A model generated the notes under the pieces. That model was not told where the DNA came from and did no database searches. It saw only the letters and a program-made list of their open reading frames with translations. This document shows, one piece after another, positions 10,907 to 23,300 of a stretch of 64,000 nucleotides of DNA. Every line of letters begins with the position of its first letter. The stretch's first letter is position 1. The position numbers were made by a program, and so were the translations under genes. Source of the DNA: Tetragonia tetragonoides (taxonomy: Eukaryota; Streptophyta; Magnoliopsida; Caryophyllales; Aizoaceae); contig CM076147.1 of assembly GCA_038025085.1 (NCBI GenBank), positions 7,598,001 to 7,662,000 of the forward strand, written 5' to 3'.

Positions 10907-12165
10907 TAAAAGGAATCATTATTTAAGTCACAAGACTTCCTTGGAACTTGAAAGCAAACCAAACACTAATGGGAAGTCAAATCCTTGGAAGCATAACTTC
11001 CTGGTAAATAGAACTTACCATGGAAAGTAAAGTTTAGAGAACCAAAGAAGGCCTAAAGTTCAAGTTCTAACAGATTATTGTCACAAGATAATAATAAAAA
11101 AAACAGATTACTGTCACAGTTCTACTTTGTGTACCTTGCTTATTAAACACTTTTCTTTTTTAAGGATTGATTATTTTATTATTTTTCATGCCTCTTTTCC
11201 TGATTGGTAAGTTGAAGTATGTGTTATGCACTTGTGCCTCTTGCTTACGATTGTACAAATTGCAACTACCCAGTGTGACAATCGTCAGAATCAAAAGCTC
11301 TAATAAGTTTGATGATTTGTCGAATGTCATGATTAAATCTGTCAATTTCCCACATCAATTAACGAAACATAACATCACCTATGGAAGATAAAGCATTAAT
11401 CTCAACTTCATTCCTCACAGAACAATTATCAAACACTTGGTGTGCAATATTAGATCTCCCTCCACAACACAAAAATCAAATTTCATAAGAGAAATACCAG
11501 AAATTTACCTCAAGATCTTCGACCACAATGAACCCAGAATTATAATTGAGTCAACTCGTCCCAAACTGAGTTCTTCAAGTTACCCAGAAAATTTTGAACT
11601 AACCCTTTGCTCAGGACTTAGGGTTCAGCGAAATTACTTGAAATTGGGTGAACCCAACTCCATGAGCCCAGAATTTTGACCTAGAACCAAAACGCCCATA
11701 TTAATTTCGCCCAAAACCCTCGATCTGGCAAACTCGCAAAACAAGAAGTTTGGGATGAAGATGGCGAGATTGAAATTGATTTTAGAGAGAGAATGACGGT
11801 GACTTAGTGAGGAAGACGGTGGGTAGAAGTGGTGGACCGGTGGTAGCAGTGGTGTGGTGGAGAAGGTGGTGGTGCGTGGTGACGAAGGTAGAGAGAGAAA
11901 AATGAAGGTGGGTCGACAATTCTGACTTCTGAGTTATGGTGAGAGAGAATTGTTAAGGTTTGGCAAAAGAAAAAGCGAAATAAGTGATATATACTACTGC
12001 AGGTTTTACCTTACCCGCGGTAGTTTGTATATACTACTGCGGTTTTTATCTTACCCGCGGTAGTTTGTATCTCATTTCTTTATAATTATTTACAAAACTG
12101 CCACGAATTGGTAAACTACTGCGGTTAATCACTACCGCGGTAGTTTAGGCGCCGTAGTATGAGGT

Positions 12166-12249
12166 ATTCTCTTCCATTCTCACTTGTTTTAGTGATTCAC
12201 GGAATAAATATTATCTGAGTATATTTCTTAGTTGCAAAATAAAAAGGTA
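12166..12249 (+). repeat. 84-bp flanking direct repeat, right copy
   Basis: Right-hand partner of 6281-6364. It begins at the point where the CACTA right end is cut off (ATTCTCTTCCATTCTCAC) and continues to AAATAAAAAGGTA before unique sequence resumes. Confidence 0.85.
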
Positions 12250-12448
12250 GGCATTCGATCACTTCACAGAAAATACCTAAATAGGATGAGTAAATATTCC
12301 AAGTAACAGCATTACATCAAGTTAATAGTAGACAAAAATAAATTAATTACTGGATCTATGAAAATGGCCTAAAGCTGGCCTGACAACTGGTACTTTAAGC
12401 CTGCTGATTTCCAATTGCATTGGTATTTCCTTTGGTAATATCTACTTA

Positions 12449-12754
12449 GTGCTTGTTTGGTTGAATTAGGAAAGTGAGTTTTCATGGGAAGTATTAATTC
12501 ATGGGAAATATAAAATCATGGGAAGTGTCCAAACTTGTTTGGTTGCACTAAGGAACTTTGAATTCATGGGAAGTGATGTGGAAAATAGTACTTACCTAGG
12601 GGGGGCTTGATAAGTGACTTCCTCCATTTTGGAGAAAGTGACTTTCCATGAGAAGTTAATTCCTAAGTTTTTTTGTCAACCAAACAATAAGGGATTTTAC
12701 ACTTCCTAAGAAGTTGTACTTCCCATATTAGTTATGTGTCAACCAAACAAGCAC
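12449..12754. mobile_element. Tourist-like MITE (PIF/Harbinger), TTA target duplication
   Basis: The 306-bp element starts GTGCTTGTTTGGTTGA and ends TCAACCAAACAAGCAC, a perfect 16-bp inverted repeat. It is flanked by TTA at 12446-12448 and 12755-12757. The interior is non-coding, with several TTCATGGGAA words. Confidence 0.9.
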
Positions 12755-13223
12755 TTAGCATCTAGAGTAGATAGGTAGGTAGCTATCTAGATTTCACTTC
12801 TTTGACTTTAATTTGATTTAAGGATTTAATTATATTAGTGGCGTGATGACTGATGAATAATATAATGTGAACTACGTACATATATACTGGCCGGTAAATT
12901 ACATTTACTGCTCTACCCAGTACAGTGATCGAGGGAAGTGGGAAGGGCATCATCTTGACTTGTAACCATTGTGCATTGCCACGTGGACTATATCACGTAG
13001 TAAAGGGGTAAATAAGAGAAGCTAAGGAGTTTGGTTGGGCCTTTCTATTTGCCGTTGCCGAGTAGACAAACATTATATTAATGTTAATTTTTCCCACTCA
13101 TTCTCACTATTACTTACTATTCGCTCCTTTCCTACTTGTCACTCGTTTCCGTTTCCCAGCTAAGCAGCTACATACATATCTCATATTTTATCTCATCTCT
13201 ACAGTTCCAGAGAGAGAGAGATT
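12755..13223 (+). promoter_or_regulatory. Promoter and 5' UTR region of the broken LEC1-type copy
   Basis: About 470 bp between the MITE and the ATG of copy B. TATATTA lies at 13074-13080, 144-150 bp before the ATG, and a GAGAGAGAGAG tract is immediately upstream of ATTATGG. The last bases before the ATG match copy A closely. A CCACGTGG palindrome (G-box type) is at 12980-12987. Confidence 0.4.
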
Positions 13224-13623
13224 ATGGATCATGGTGGAGCTGGTTTCCATGGTTACCGCAAGCAGCATCTACTTCCTAAGACCAACTCAACTGGTACTCT
13301 CTCTCTCTCTGACCATCTCTCTCTCTCTCTCTTTGACCAACTCTCTCTCTCTCTCGGCTCTTTAATTTGCTAGCTTAATTTTACTTATAATATAGCCAGA
13401 TTTAGTTTCTTTAACAAACACGAGCATTAATTAACAAAACCCAAGAAAAGAAAACAATCGGAATATTGCCATGCATGTATGCTATATATACTTTCTCCCA
13501 CATTTTGTTAAATTTAAATTTAATTATAGCAATATATGTCAAAAAAAAATTTAATAGTTAGGATGTAATTTTATTAAGGAAGCATAAAATGTTCAATATT
13601 AAGTACATCAAAACTATCAACCC

Positions 13624-13770
13624 TTGAGTTGCTGGGGTAATGATACACAAAACGCCTCTGCGCTACACCAAAGTAAAGCAAATAAAACACCACCTCGGTG
13701 TAAACGAAAACTCACAGCCCAAGCAATGAATCTCTCTTGCCTTGCTAATTATCCTTTGTTTCGCCAAGCT
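13624..13770 (+). repeat. Flanking direct repeat of CACTA element 2, left copy (about 147 bp)
   Basis: TTGAGTTGCTGGGGTAATG through TTTCGCCAAGCT is repeated at 27364-27519 with about 9 extra bases (GCAGCCTGA region) and a few changes. It abuts the truncated left end of the element. Confidence 0.85.
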
Positions 13771-14299
13771 GGAAAAACAGATTTTTGAGGTAACCCTTGG
13801 TTGCATCTATAACTCAATTGTAGCCTCTAAAAGTCATTTAAGGCATCCAACTCGATGCCCCTAAAACTCATGTCGCTAAATGTATGATTGCTTCTAAAGA
13901 TGCCTTTGGAAGCATCCTATTTTACTTGATGCAAAAAACTATTTTTGGAGGCACATAATTTTATTGCCTATAGCTTTCTATTTATGGGCAACTATACTCA
14001 CTATGCCCTAAAACATATTTTGAGGCAGTTTTACATATTGCCTCAAAATATCTTAGCTTCTTTAGATGCATTATGAGTTAATAACGCAAAAGATATTTAG
14101 CAGCAACAATAATTAATTGCCTCATAATCATTGTCTCTGAAAAGACAAACCCTTTAGAAGCGGGCTATTCAAACAACCATTACTAAGAACTCTTTTGGGG
14201 CATATATATAAACAATACCTTTATTACACAGATGAATCTTAATAATAATGGGAGAAAAAATAAATTGGTATTTCTATGAACTTTATTAATCGACAAGCA

Positions 14300-15124
14300 T
14301 AATATCAATACAAATCCAGGTTTGAGTCAAGACAACTCAAGCTACAAACAAAATTAAGTACAAATTGTCTTATAGTAACATCATTTGTTGAGTGTTGACA
14401 GCCAAACACTAGCAAACAGCTCCAACAATTGCAGAAACAGCAGGCATCAACGTTCTTAGCAACCCAGCAACAAGAACATCCACATTAGCAAGCAGCATTA
14501 CGCCATCACCAGCATTAATAGACAACAGCAACTGTAACAACAGCAACAGCAGCAGTGACATGCAGCAAACAACACAGCAAGCAACAGCAAATCATCAAGC
14601 ATCACATACCATCAGTTACCCTAAGAATGTGTTCAAAATGTCCAAAGAGATCATTCAGTTCAGGATTTAACATTTAAAAAGAACACTCAAGTTGTAGGCA
14701 ACCTTGAATTCGAGGATACACAGAGTATGTAATTCACTAATTGTTCACAACAAACTGCATAAAACTAAGCTCCCCCATGTTGGAAGACCCTCTGGTTCGT
14801 TTCAAGCCACAGTGCATATATTGTTTCAGTAACTAGGAACTTAAGAGCCTTGGCTTTCCTGCTTGTGCCTTTAACTTATTTACTCATTCAAGCTACCTCC
14901 CTCCAGCATATAAGTTGTCTTTTGATAACCAATCATCCCAACAACTAACATCAAATTTTCCATGAGAAACAACGAGAGAAAAAGAAAAAAAAAAAAAGGC
15001 ATGATGAGTCTCACTGACCTGCTTATACAAAATGAAGAAGAGATACATCCCATTTTTCTCATGCCTCGCCTCATAAAAGTGGATAAACCAAGCATAAGTT
15101 TGTTGTTCCTAAACGGTAACCATA
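14300..15124. other. CACTA 2 interior, low complexity then non-coding
   Basis: CAG/CAA-rich sequence at about 14400-14600 resembles the tract in CACTA element 1. The remainder up to the nested element shows nothing coding. Confidence 0.4.
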
Positions 15125-16462
15125 CACTACTACAAAACGCGTGACTTCTCGACGCTTTCCTCTCGACGCTTCACATAGCGTCGTGCGTAAAATGCCTATA
15201 CGCGTCAATTCTCGACGCTTTTCTGTGTCTAGAATTGTTCTCGACCCCAAAAAGCGTCGAGAACCGATTTTTAGAGCGGCCCAGTTTTAATAGTCCTACG
15301 CGGCCCATTTCTTTGTTCTAATTTTGGTGAGCAAAAAAAACAAGGGAAAAAAGAAAATCAAAACCTAACACACGTTCTCGCCCTCTCTCCTTCTCCCTTC
15401 TCTGGTTCTCCCACTCCATCTTCTCTGCCGAATGAACGGGGGTCAAGAACTGCAAGACTTTCTCTTCCCCATCTGCAATTTGAATGTGTGCTGAGTCCTC
15501 ATCCTCATGAATTTCATCATTCATCAGATGGGGGAGTCACCGCTCTTGAATTCATCATTGAAAAGGTTCAATATCTCCCTCTCTCTCATGATAGAATGAA
15601 TGAATAAATGAACAACTAACTACCCACAAAAAGAAAATGTTCTAGCTAGGTTTTTTTTTTGGGCAACGCTAAATTCGTTTGAATTTACATAATTTTATCA
15701 GTTCAATGGTCTTTTTGTTTTTTTTAAATGAACACCTCTTGATTCCCAGTTAATACATTTGTTTGAAAGACTCATAATATTCTTCTTGCGGGCTCAATTG
15801 TAGTAGAATTTCAAACTTTTTGCTACTTTTGGTGGAAATTTGTTTACTTTTTGAGTAGAATTTTGGTGCTGAGATGTACGATTTTAATTATCTGTTTGCT
15901 TTTCCTTTTCCGTTTATGTGCCTTTCGTTTTCCCTTTCTACTCAGAAGTTGGAATAGTGGTAAATTACTCAAACCCTAAATTCATTTGGGTCAAGGTTTA
16001 GTCGTTTGCTTGCGATTTCAGATTTATGAAGATATGAATAAATAAGTCATGCTCATGTTTTTGTTGACATTAGGCATGAATAGTTCTAGGGATTTATTTG
16101 ACTGACAATTTTTGGCTTTTTTCAGTAATTTTTGTTGGTTTAAATCTCTCAAATATTGCTTGTTTTCAGAAGTTTAGATCTTTTTTTGCTCGCTTTCATT
16201 TACTCCCTTTCTTATGCAGAGTTATGCTCTTATACTTCTCTTGTCATAAGTTGCTAATGACATTTCTCGAGATGATCATATAGCCTGTTCACCCCCTCTT
16301 TGGATGACATTCTGATGAATTAGAGCCTTTATATTTTACATACCTTTATAACAAAATTCATTTTTGCTGAATGTGTCAGCCATAAAACATGTATAGCTGC
16401 AGGAAATTTCCAAATCTGTGTTGCTTAAGTTTCTCATGTCCACTTTTACTGTATATTGGCAG

Positions 16463-17595
16463 CCTGAGCATCAACAACTTACAGTAATGTTGGTGCTCTG
16501 CCTCCTCTTGTCGCTCTTTTGAAAATAAATAAGAACGGCTGCAATTCTCGATCTCTCTATGGTGTTATCAGAAGAGCGGCTGATGCAATTACTAACCTTG
16601 CTCATGAGAATAGTAGCATCAAATCTCATGTCAGGTATGTAGAATTGCACATATGTTCCCTGCTGCTGTATCGTGGTCTAAAAAACCATATTTGCGACTT
16701 GTGACACTAGCAGCAAAATGTACTCAGGGTTGCAGGTGGCTTTCCGCCACTTGTTGAGATGCTAGAATTTACTGATGTTAAGTTTCAGAGGGCAGCAGCT
16801 AGGGCACTGCGAATCATTGCGTTTAAAAATGACGAAAACAAAAATCAGGTTTACATACTCACTCTGCTTTATGTAGTTTCTACTTGGAAATTGTGTGTAG
16901 TTACTAACCTGTTTTCACGTCTACAGATTGTAGAATGCAACGCTCTTCCTACTCTAATCTTGATTCTTTGATCTGAGAATCCATTTATTCATTATGAAGT
17001 GGTTAGCTCTCATCATGTAATTTTGAAGCGGCTAGCTCTCATGCATGATACAGTCTCTATGCTTTTATGCATTGCTCATAGTTGTTCATTTGGTTAATGC
17101 AAAAAGTTTTGCAGGTCGGTGTAATTGGTAATCTGGTCCACTCATCAGTCCTCTCCAAGTCTAAAGAAAGAATTTCTTCTTACTGGTGTTTTGCAACCTG
17201 TCATTGCACTGCTTAGGTATATAAAATTCACAACCTTCTTTCTTATCATTGTTGTCCACATCCTCTCTGTCGATTCAATCTTTTCTGTTTGAAGCAGTTC
17301 CTCCTGTTCTGAGAGCCAGAGGGAAGCAGCTTTACAGTTCGCAGCAGCATGCTCAGATTGCAAGGTTTGTTCTTAACTCTTAAGTCATTTAAGTAATGGA
17401 TGTAATAGTTACAGCATGTATGCTAGTTGAATGTCCATATTTGAGAGTATGTTGTTCTTGACAATATCACAAATGATGTTAATGCAGGTGCACATTGTCC
17501 AGAGAGGTGTTGTCCCTCCTTTGATTGAGATGCTTCGGTTGTTAATGACAACTCAGGGAAATGTCAGCTTTTGCACTAGGATATGATTAGCTCAG
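16463..17595 (+). pseudogene. Captured fragment of an ARIA/ABAP1-type armadillo-repeat gene
   Basis: Six exon-like pieces with GT-AG borders: about 16463-16634, 16728-16848, 16927-17001, 17115-17216, 17298-17364, 17488-17595. They read in order GALPPLVALLK...VIRRAADAITNLAHENSSIK, GGFPPLVEMLEF...IIAFKNDENKNQ, IVECNALPTLILIL, VGVIGNLVHSS, CSESQREAALQFAAACSDCK and VHIVQRGVVPPLIEML. This order and wording match the N-terminal ARM repeats of plant ARIA (ARM protein interacting with ABF2), a BTB-containing family. The copy is dead: a TGA replaces Arg in exon 3, exon 4 is frameshifted, and exon 6 shifts frame before LREMSAFALG. The intron-exon structure is kept, so capture was at the DNA level. The BTB half is absent. 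Confidence 0.82.
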
Positions 17596-17934
17596 GTGAG
17601 TCTAGTTTTGCAGGTATATCATAATATTCTTTGCGACTGTATTATTTGCTTGGGTCATAGACTATACCTTACCCTTGTGTTTCTTCATTTGTATTAAAGT
17701 TTATTTTCCTTTTGTTTATGCTTGAAACATATTTTCTCCTAATATTCTTGCTGTTAATTGTGTGGGAATATTTTTCATGTCTAGGACTAGTGAGAAGCCT
17801 ACTGATTTGTTTTAAGGGACTCACATAATCAAGCTGGTATTGTTCAAATTGGGGGATACTTGATTTAAGAAAGTATGTATATGGAACCCATGGACTTGAG
17901 ACAGACTTGGTTGCAGCCAACATCCATTTTCAGG

Positions 17935-18025
17935 CGACTAGTTAGGGGTAAGACTGCGTACATCTGGACCTCTCCAGACCCCGCCCTAGGCGGGATACTT
18001 CCTGGGTTGTTGTTGTTGTTGTCTG
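17935..18025 (+). mobile_element. 3' end of a tRNA-derived SINE ending in (TTG)n
   Basis: GGTAAGACTGCGTACATC is followed by CCAGACCCCGCCCTAGGCGG, then GGGTTGTTGTTGTTGTTG. This tail is the well-known 3' signature of plant SINEs of the TS/Solanaceae-Amaranthaceae type. I could not recognise the box A/box B head upstream, so it may be 5' truncated. Confidence 0.6.
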
Positions 18026-18970
18026 CCTATATCTTTTTTCTCTGATTGCGTTCACACAACTAGCTAGGGTCAAGCAAATGAGGTAGATGGAAATGCCTAT
18101 GTTAAAAACAATTCATGTAACGAATCTTCTGTAGTTGATGAATATCATATATCAAGGCACATCGGATGCTATGTTGTATAACAAGGGGTCAAGTTGTTAG
18201 ATTTAGCTGGTAATCTTCTGATCTGGAGTGTGCTGCATGATTAGAAGTACTTGATTAATTAGTTCATTTCTTCAAGTTTTAACTCTGTAATATCTTTTAA
18301 ATTGATTACTATTGTATAAACTGATTGTGATATGATTTTGTGTATGAAGGGACTTGAACACCATCCAGGGGCCATGAAACCAAGCAACGGGTGGAGCATA
18401 TACGAAATGTCTACTCAAACACAAAGTAGTTGTGAAGTCTGGTTGATAGTTGTATTTTGATTCAGTTTATTTTGGGGGCCTATCTCCCTTCGTTTCTTTT
18501 AATGGAGGAATTCTGTTGGAAATGTTGAAATGTACAATATTGGTTTTGGTATATAATATATATTTTGCCAAATCTTTTTGTATATAATTCTGCTGTATAT
18601 AAAATATTAATCATACAGCTTTTATGCTGTATTTGTGTGTTTATAATTTATGCAACTAACAATAAAATTAAATTTGTTGGCATTAACGGGAACTATGGAG
18701 AAGAAAAAAATCTGTGACCGACGTTAAAAGCGTCGAGATCTTGGGCGCTAATCCACAATGGAGTTGGCGGGATTTTCATCTGTCGACACATAAAAGCGTC
18801 GCGAAATTCTCGAATAAAAGAAGCGTCGAAACAAATATTTGAATTTTAGACACAAAAAATCGTCACGAAATCTCTTTCTCGGCCCTTTTAAAACGTCGAG
18901 ATTTTTATTCTCGACGCTTTTTTGTGTCGAAAAAACAGGAAAAAAGCGTCGCAAACTGCCGTATTTTGTG

Positions 18971-20347
18971 ATAGAATAAGGATTAGCCTGGTAGGAGAAT
19001 ATGCCTGTCTTAGTTGACAGATGACAACATAAGCTAGTCCTTTTCTTATTTTCATTACACACAGTGTAATCTATAAGTTAACTTCTCTATACCTCTTCTT
19101 CCAACTAATATGCAAACATCTGATGCCCTTGGTGTCATCTTGGTCCCAATAAAAAATCATTAGGAATCAATTGAACATGTGTAATTTGAACGAGTTCTGG
19201 TCATAGCATGAATATTGTCGTAGTCCAAATATTTTGGCATACAATTTGAATTGCTCTGAAAGGACATATTTGCATCGGCAGACAACATAACATAAGCAAC
19301 ACCTGAAAACCTCACTTCCACATGTAAAATAATACTTACAGCAATACAATATTATCTTGCAATACATTATTTTAGGTAATTCTGCACACAGTGACCATTG
19401 TGACTTTGTGACGAAGCATTCAGAGTATACTATGTCAAATAAATAAAGTTGATATAAAAGCTGACCTAGCTAAACTCTTTGATAGTGTTGCTGTTAATAT
19501 GACAAATTGTCATTGAAGCTAAGAAACAGATTAATACTAAGTTGATTAAAACTAATGCACACAATATGTGGAGCACAGAGCAACCCCCTACCACAAATCC
19601 AAGCTATCAAACGATGTAAATATACCCATAATCTTAATAAATAATACTTCTTTAATGTCAGAAATCAAAAATTGAGCGTTAAAGTGTGGTTTTTGCTAAT
19701 CTGACTTACCATCGGTTAAGCCCCGGCTTCAACTTTCTCAATTTTCCACAATGCTATCAGCTGTATTCAGGAGCTCCGTCCCGATCTTCATAAGAAGACT
19801 GAAATATTTATCGACGTGCTCCTTCCAGTAGTCCTTTCCACAACTATTTTGTTTGGTATAACATCTGAATTACAGTTCACCTGGCATTTTCACCTGCATG
19901 GTATGCAATTTGTTTGTAAGTTAAAAGGATATACCACAACATCAAAGTAGTGTATCACAACATAACCATCGTTGTTCTAAGAATTCTTCATGCTGTGACA
20001 TTTCTTTACCCATTGAGCATAGTAATGAAGGTATCAGAGAGACTATTTCTTCCCACAATGAGAAGTTTTTTGGCAATACTCAAAAGAATGCAAAAGAGGA
20101 ACACTGTTGCACTTCATGTCACTAACAGCTAGCAATAATTATCTGAAAATTGCATATATAGACAAGACAATACCCTCCCCCAGCATTAATGAACCTGTTA
20201 AGAATACCATTAATAACCCAATTCAGTAAAATGGATGACTTCTTCGTCCTTTAGTCAATATCGCAACCAAATCAGTCCTAACTCCTAAGCTCACCTTCGT
20301 CAGTCGTCTCAATATAACATTTATTTAGTAAAAAGCAAAACATAATT
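18971..20347. other. CACTA 2 interior between nested elements
   Basis: AT-rich sequence with only short, unrelated reading frames. I see no domain, repeat array or transposon end in it. Confidence 0.4.
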
Positions 20348-23300
20348 TGTAACACCCCAAATTTTCTACTAAAATAGATAAATAAAAATAATTAAAACTC
20401 GAGCCAAAAATTTCGGCAGAGTTTCCTTTGTAAATAGGCATCCAAAGTTATCGACTTTACAAAACCTGCTTAAACAGAATATTTAAAACAAAACCCAATC
20501 AACCCAGCGGAAGACTCTAATTACTCGAGGCGCTACCGCCACACTCACTCATAAGAATGAGTGCAAGGCTCTTCAACTTAAACTAATAATAACAATAATC
20601 TCAATATTAGTCTAGGTGGTCTATTTAATTACAACTTAATTAACTCAATAAAAGAACAAACTAATGTTTCCTTATATACGTCTAATCTGAAACGTTCCTC
20701 ACTGGCATCTGTATATAAATAAACTTCAATCTGCAAAAAGGTGAGAATTTGCAACGTCAACAATGCTGGTAACTCACATCTAGTACGTAAAGATCATTCT
20801 AAATTCAAATCAAGTCTAAAACAACTATCATAATTCATATAGAGCATCTATTTACCTCCTAGTTAATCTTAAGGCTACTATGTATACTTCTGTTCACACT
20901 ATAGCTTTCACGTTGGAAAGAACACCTATAATCATACTCTAAACATAAGTAAATCTCGATTTTTACTTCAAATAACCTAGAGTTATCTTGATAGCCTTTA
21001 TTATTAGTCTTGCATTACTGAGCTGGGCATATGGGAGATAGGTTCCTAGGGCCTCCGCATCTTGGGGGTGTTTAAACCCTTGACCGCATCTTGGGGGTCA
21101 AGCCACATCTTGGGGGCCAAATGTGTCATCTGTAATCTCTAACTAGCCACATCTTGGGGGCTCTTCCCATATAGAGGCTGGAACTGCTGATCATTGCCAC
21201 ATCTTGGGGGCACAGTTCAAAACTCAGGGACGTCTCCTGTAAACTCATTATAACACATTCAGAGTACCCATAGGTTCCAAACTGCCCAAAGCCTTCTTCC
21301 ACTTTACGTTATTAGTAACTTAAGTAAATTTTCAATTCTTATGACGTTTACACCTCACGTCATATACTTGTTCACATAAATCTAACTAGCTTGCATCAAC
21401 AAGCACATTAAAACTTACTCATCTAAACACTTAGAATACTTCTTATTCTTTTGCATCATAAGAAATTCTTATAATTGAATATCTCGTCCAATTATTGTAC
21501 TTGTACATATCATCCATCTCTAGCTCGTAGCACAAGAGCACTTTCACTATCATTTTCTTTTCTTCTATACTTACTAGCATCTCACAAAGCTCATGAGATA
21601 AGCTTGTCACGTCTCATAAGTCAAACAATAACTATATATTCTTATTCTTTACACTTAGCTAGCTGAAAACTAATATCATATAAATGACAACATTACAGCA
21701 CTTAAAATCAGCTCACGTAAGTAAAGGAGAAAACACAACTTGACCATAAAGCTAGCATAAAAACTCTACTATACATATTCTATGTCACCTACCTCTGCTC
21801 AATAAATACACAAGGCAATTATCTGATCAAGCTTCTGAGAATTACTCCTTTTAGCACGATAGAACACATCATGTACTAGCTCATATGTGACTGGGGTTTG
21901 GTCCGGGATCTAAATACTACTTGTACCCTATGAGTCCATTTTCAATAATTAGAACAAAGCTCTCAAAATCTTATTGAATCACATATATCAGACATCATAT
22001 AGTTTCTTAGCTAACCACACAAAGTCCAATTCTTTGCTAATTAGCCCACCCATTTAGTACTGACCTGACACGAATTCTAACAAAACACTACTAATGTACA
22101 TATCACAAGCTCCCCAAATTCATATGAAAGTCAATCCAACCACATAATTCACATGTACATATAATTAGGCTCAAATTGAATGTAAAATGAACCTGACGTA
22201 ATAGATGTAGTTACCTCAAATGAAATTCGCCTCCCAATTGGCCATACCCACGATCTACTAATGCCAATTCTACAAGAATTAACAATTGAGTCACTTAATT
22301 AGCTCTACATACCCTGTTTCTATCGACTGAAATGAAGGAGGTAAACTAATTTAGGGATTGAACACTATACCTAACCAATCGGTATAGATAGAACGACGGT
22401 GTGTTGGGGTTGGTGTACTGTGCTGATGGATGACTCGTAAGGATGATGCTGGTGCTGGCTGGTGGCGTCGTGGAGCTGGGCATGGTGGCGTGAAGGTGCT
22501 GGTGGTGATGCGTGAGGATGGTGGTGGGATGGGTGGCAGTGACAGTGGGCGGAACTGGTTCTTGAAGATGGGTGGTACTGACGATTGACGGTGGTGGTGG
22601 ACTCTGGTTGTGTTCGTAATATTCTGGTGATGGGGTTTAGGCAAGATAGTAACACCCTCAACTAAGAGAGAGAAAGGAGACAAAAGGAAGAGGAGGTCGG
22701 TCAAGGAGGAAAAGTTTCCTATTGAGTTGGGTTTGCTTGGCTGAGGGTTTCATGATATGGGTTCCTAAGCTTCTTGTATCATATGGTAAATTCTAAATGG
22801 GCTTATGGCCTCTTTTAAGTCTACACACGTAAATGGAGTTATAAGGGCTCTAAATTTCCTAAGTTTTCCACAAAGAACAAAGCTTTCAACTCACCTAATT
22901 ATATGCGTGTCTAGCTATTATCACATATAATCCTAAACTATAAAATAACATCTAAAGAAATATAAAAACATCAATAATAAAAATAACAATACTAATATTT
23001 AGCAAAACCAATAACTTTTTTTGTTTTTTGAAATGATGTAAGAACAGTGAAAATTACATTCTACCCTCCTTACAAATTCGGTAAAATACTTTATAGAAAA
23101 TAAGGGACTTTACATTCTATCCCCTTAAAAGATTTTCATCCCGAAAATCAATCATATAAAAGAAACACATTGGTAAGAGCACATAATAACTCAATTATGT
23201 CACTAGACAATTATGTACACAGTTCTTCACGCAAAAGAAAACATGATGGCAGTGGGACAAGTTACTACGCAGAAGAAAACATGATGGCAGTGGGACAAGT

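Larger units (their letters stand above)
8863..11053. mobile_element. PIF/Harbinger-like element with TAA target duplication
   Basis: The left end is GGCCTCGTTTGTTTC and the right end is GAACCAAAGAAGGCC, an inverted match with a few differences. Both are flanked by TAA (8860-8862 and 11054-11056). The element is 2191 bp because a Mutator-like element is nested inside it (about 9568-10906); without that it would be about 0.85 kb and non-coding. Confidence 0.7.
6366..12165. mobile_element. CACTA element 1, non-coding, right terminus truncated
   Basis: The left end reads CACTAGTAAAGAATATCCC. The right end, read inverted, matches it from GAATA inward but lacks about the outermost 10 bases. Subterminal repeats of the ACTACTGCGGT/ACCGCAGTAGT type run at 6385-6625 and 11990-12165, in both orientations. 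No transposase reading frame remains. The interior holds CAG/CAA-rich low-complexity sequence (about 7640-8140), a 125-bp tandem duplication (8280-8527) and a nested Harbinger-like element (8863-11053). The 11400-11980 segment is C/T- then G/A-rich and non-coding. Confidence 0.75.
15125..18970 (+). mobile_element. CACTA-like transposon carrying captured armadillo-repeat exons
   Basis: The left end is CACTACTACAAAACGCG. The right end is GTATTTTGTG, which inverted reads CACAAAATACGG and aligns if 6 bases (CTACTA) were lost. ATA flanks both sides (15122-15124, 18971-18973), fitting the 3-bp CACTA duplication. Subterminal words TCTCGACGCTTT and AAAAGCGTCGAG cluster at 15145-15260 and 18720-18955 in both orientations. 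Between them lies a spliced-gene-like series of ARM-repeat exons and no transposase, as in Pack-CACTA elements. Confidence 0.7.

Noticed and set aside
22351..22704. Proline/His/Thr-rich minus-strand frames of about 100 codons
   Set aside because: Located within an LTR, low complexity, and not maintained in the related LTRs.
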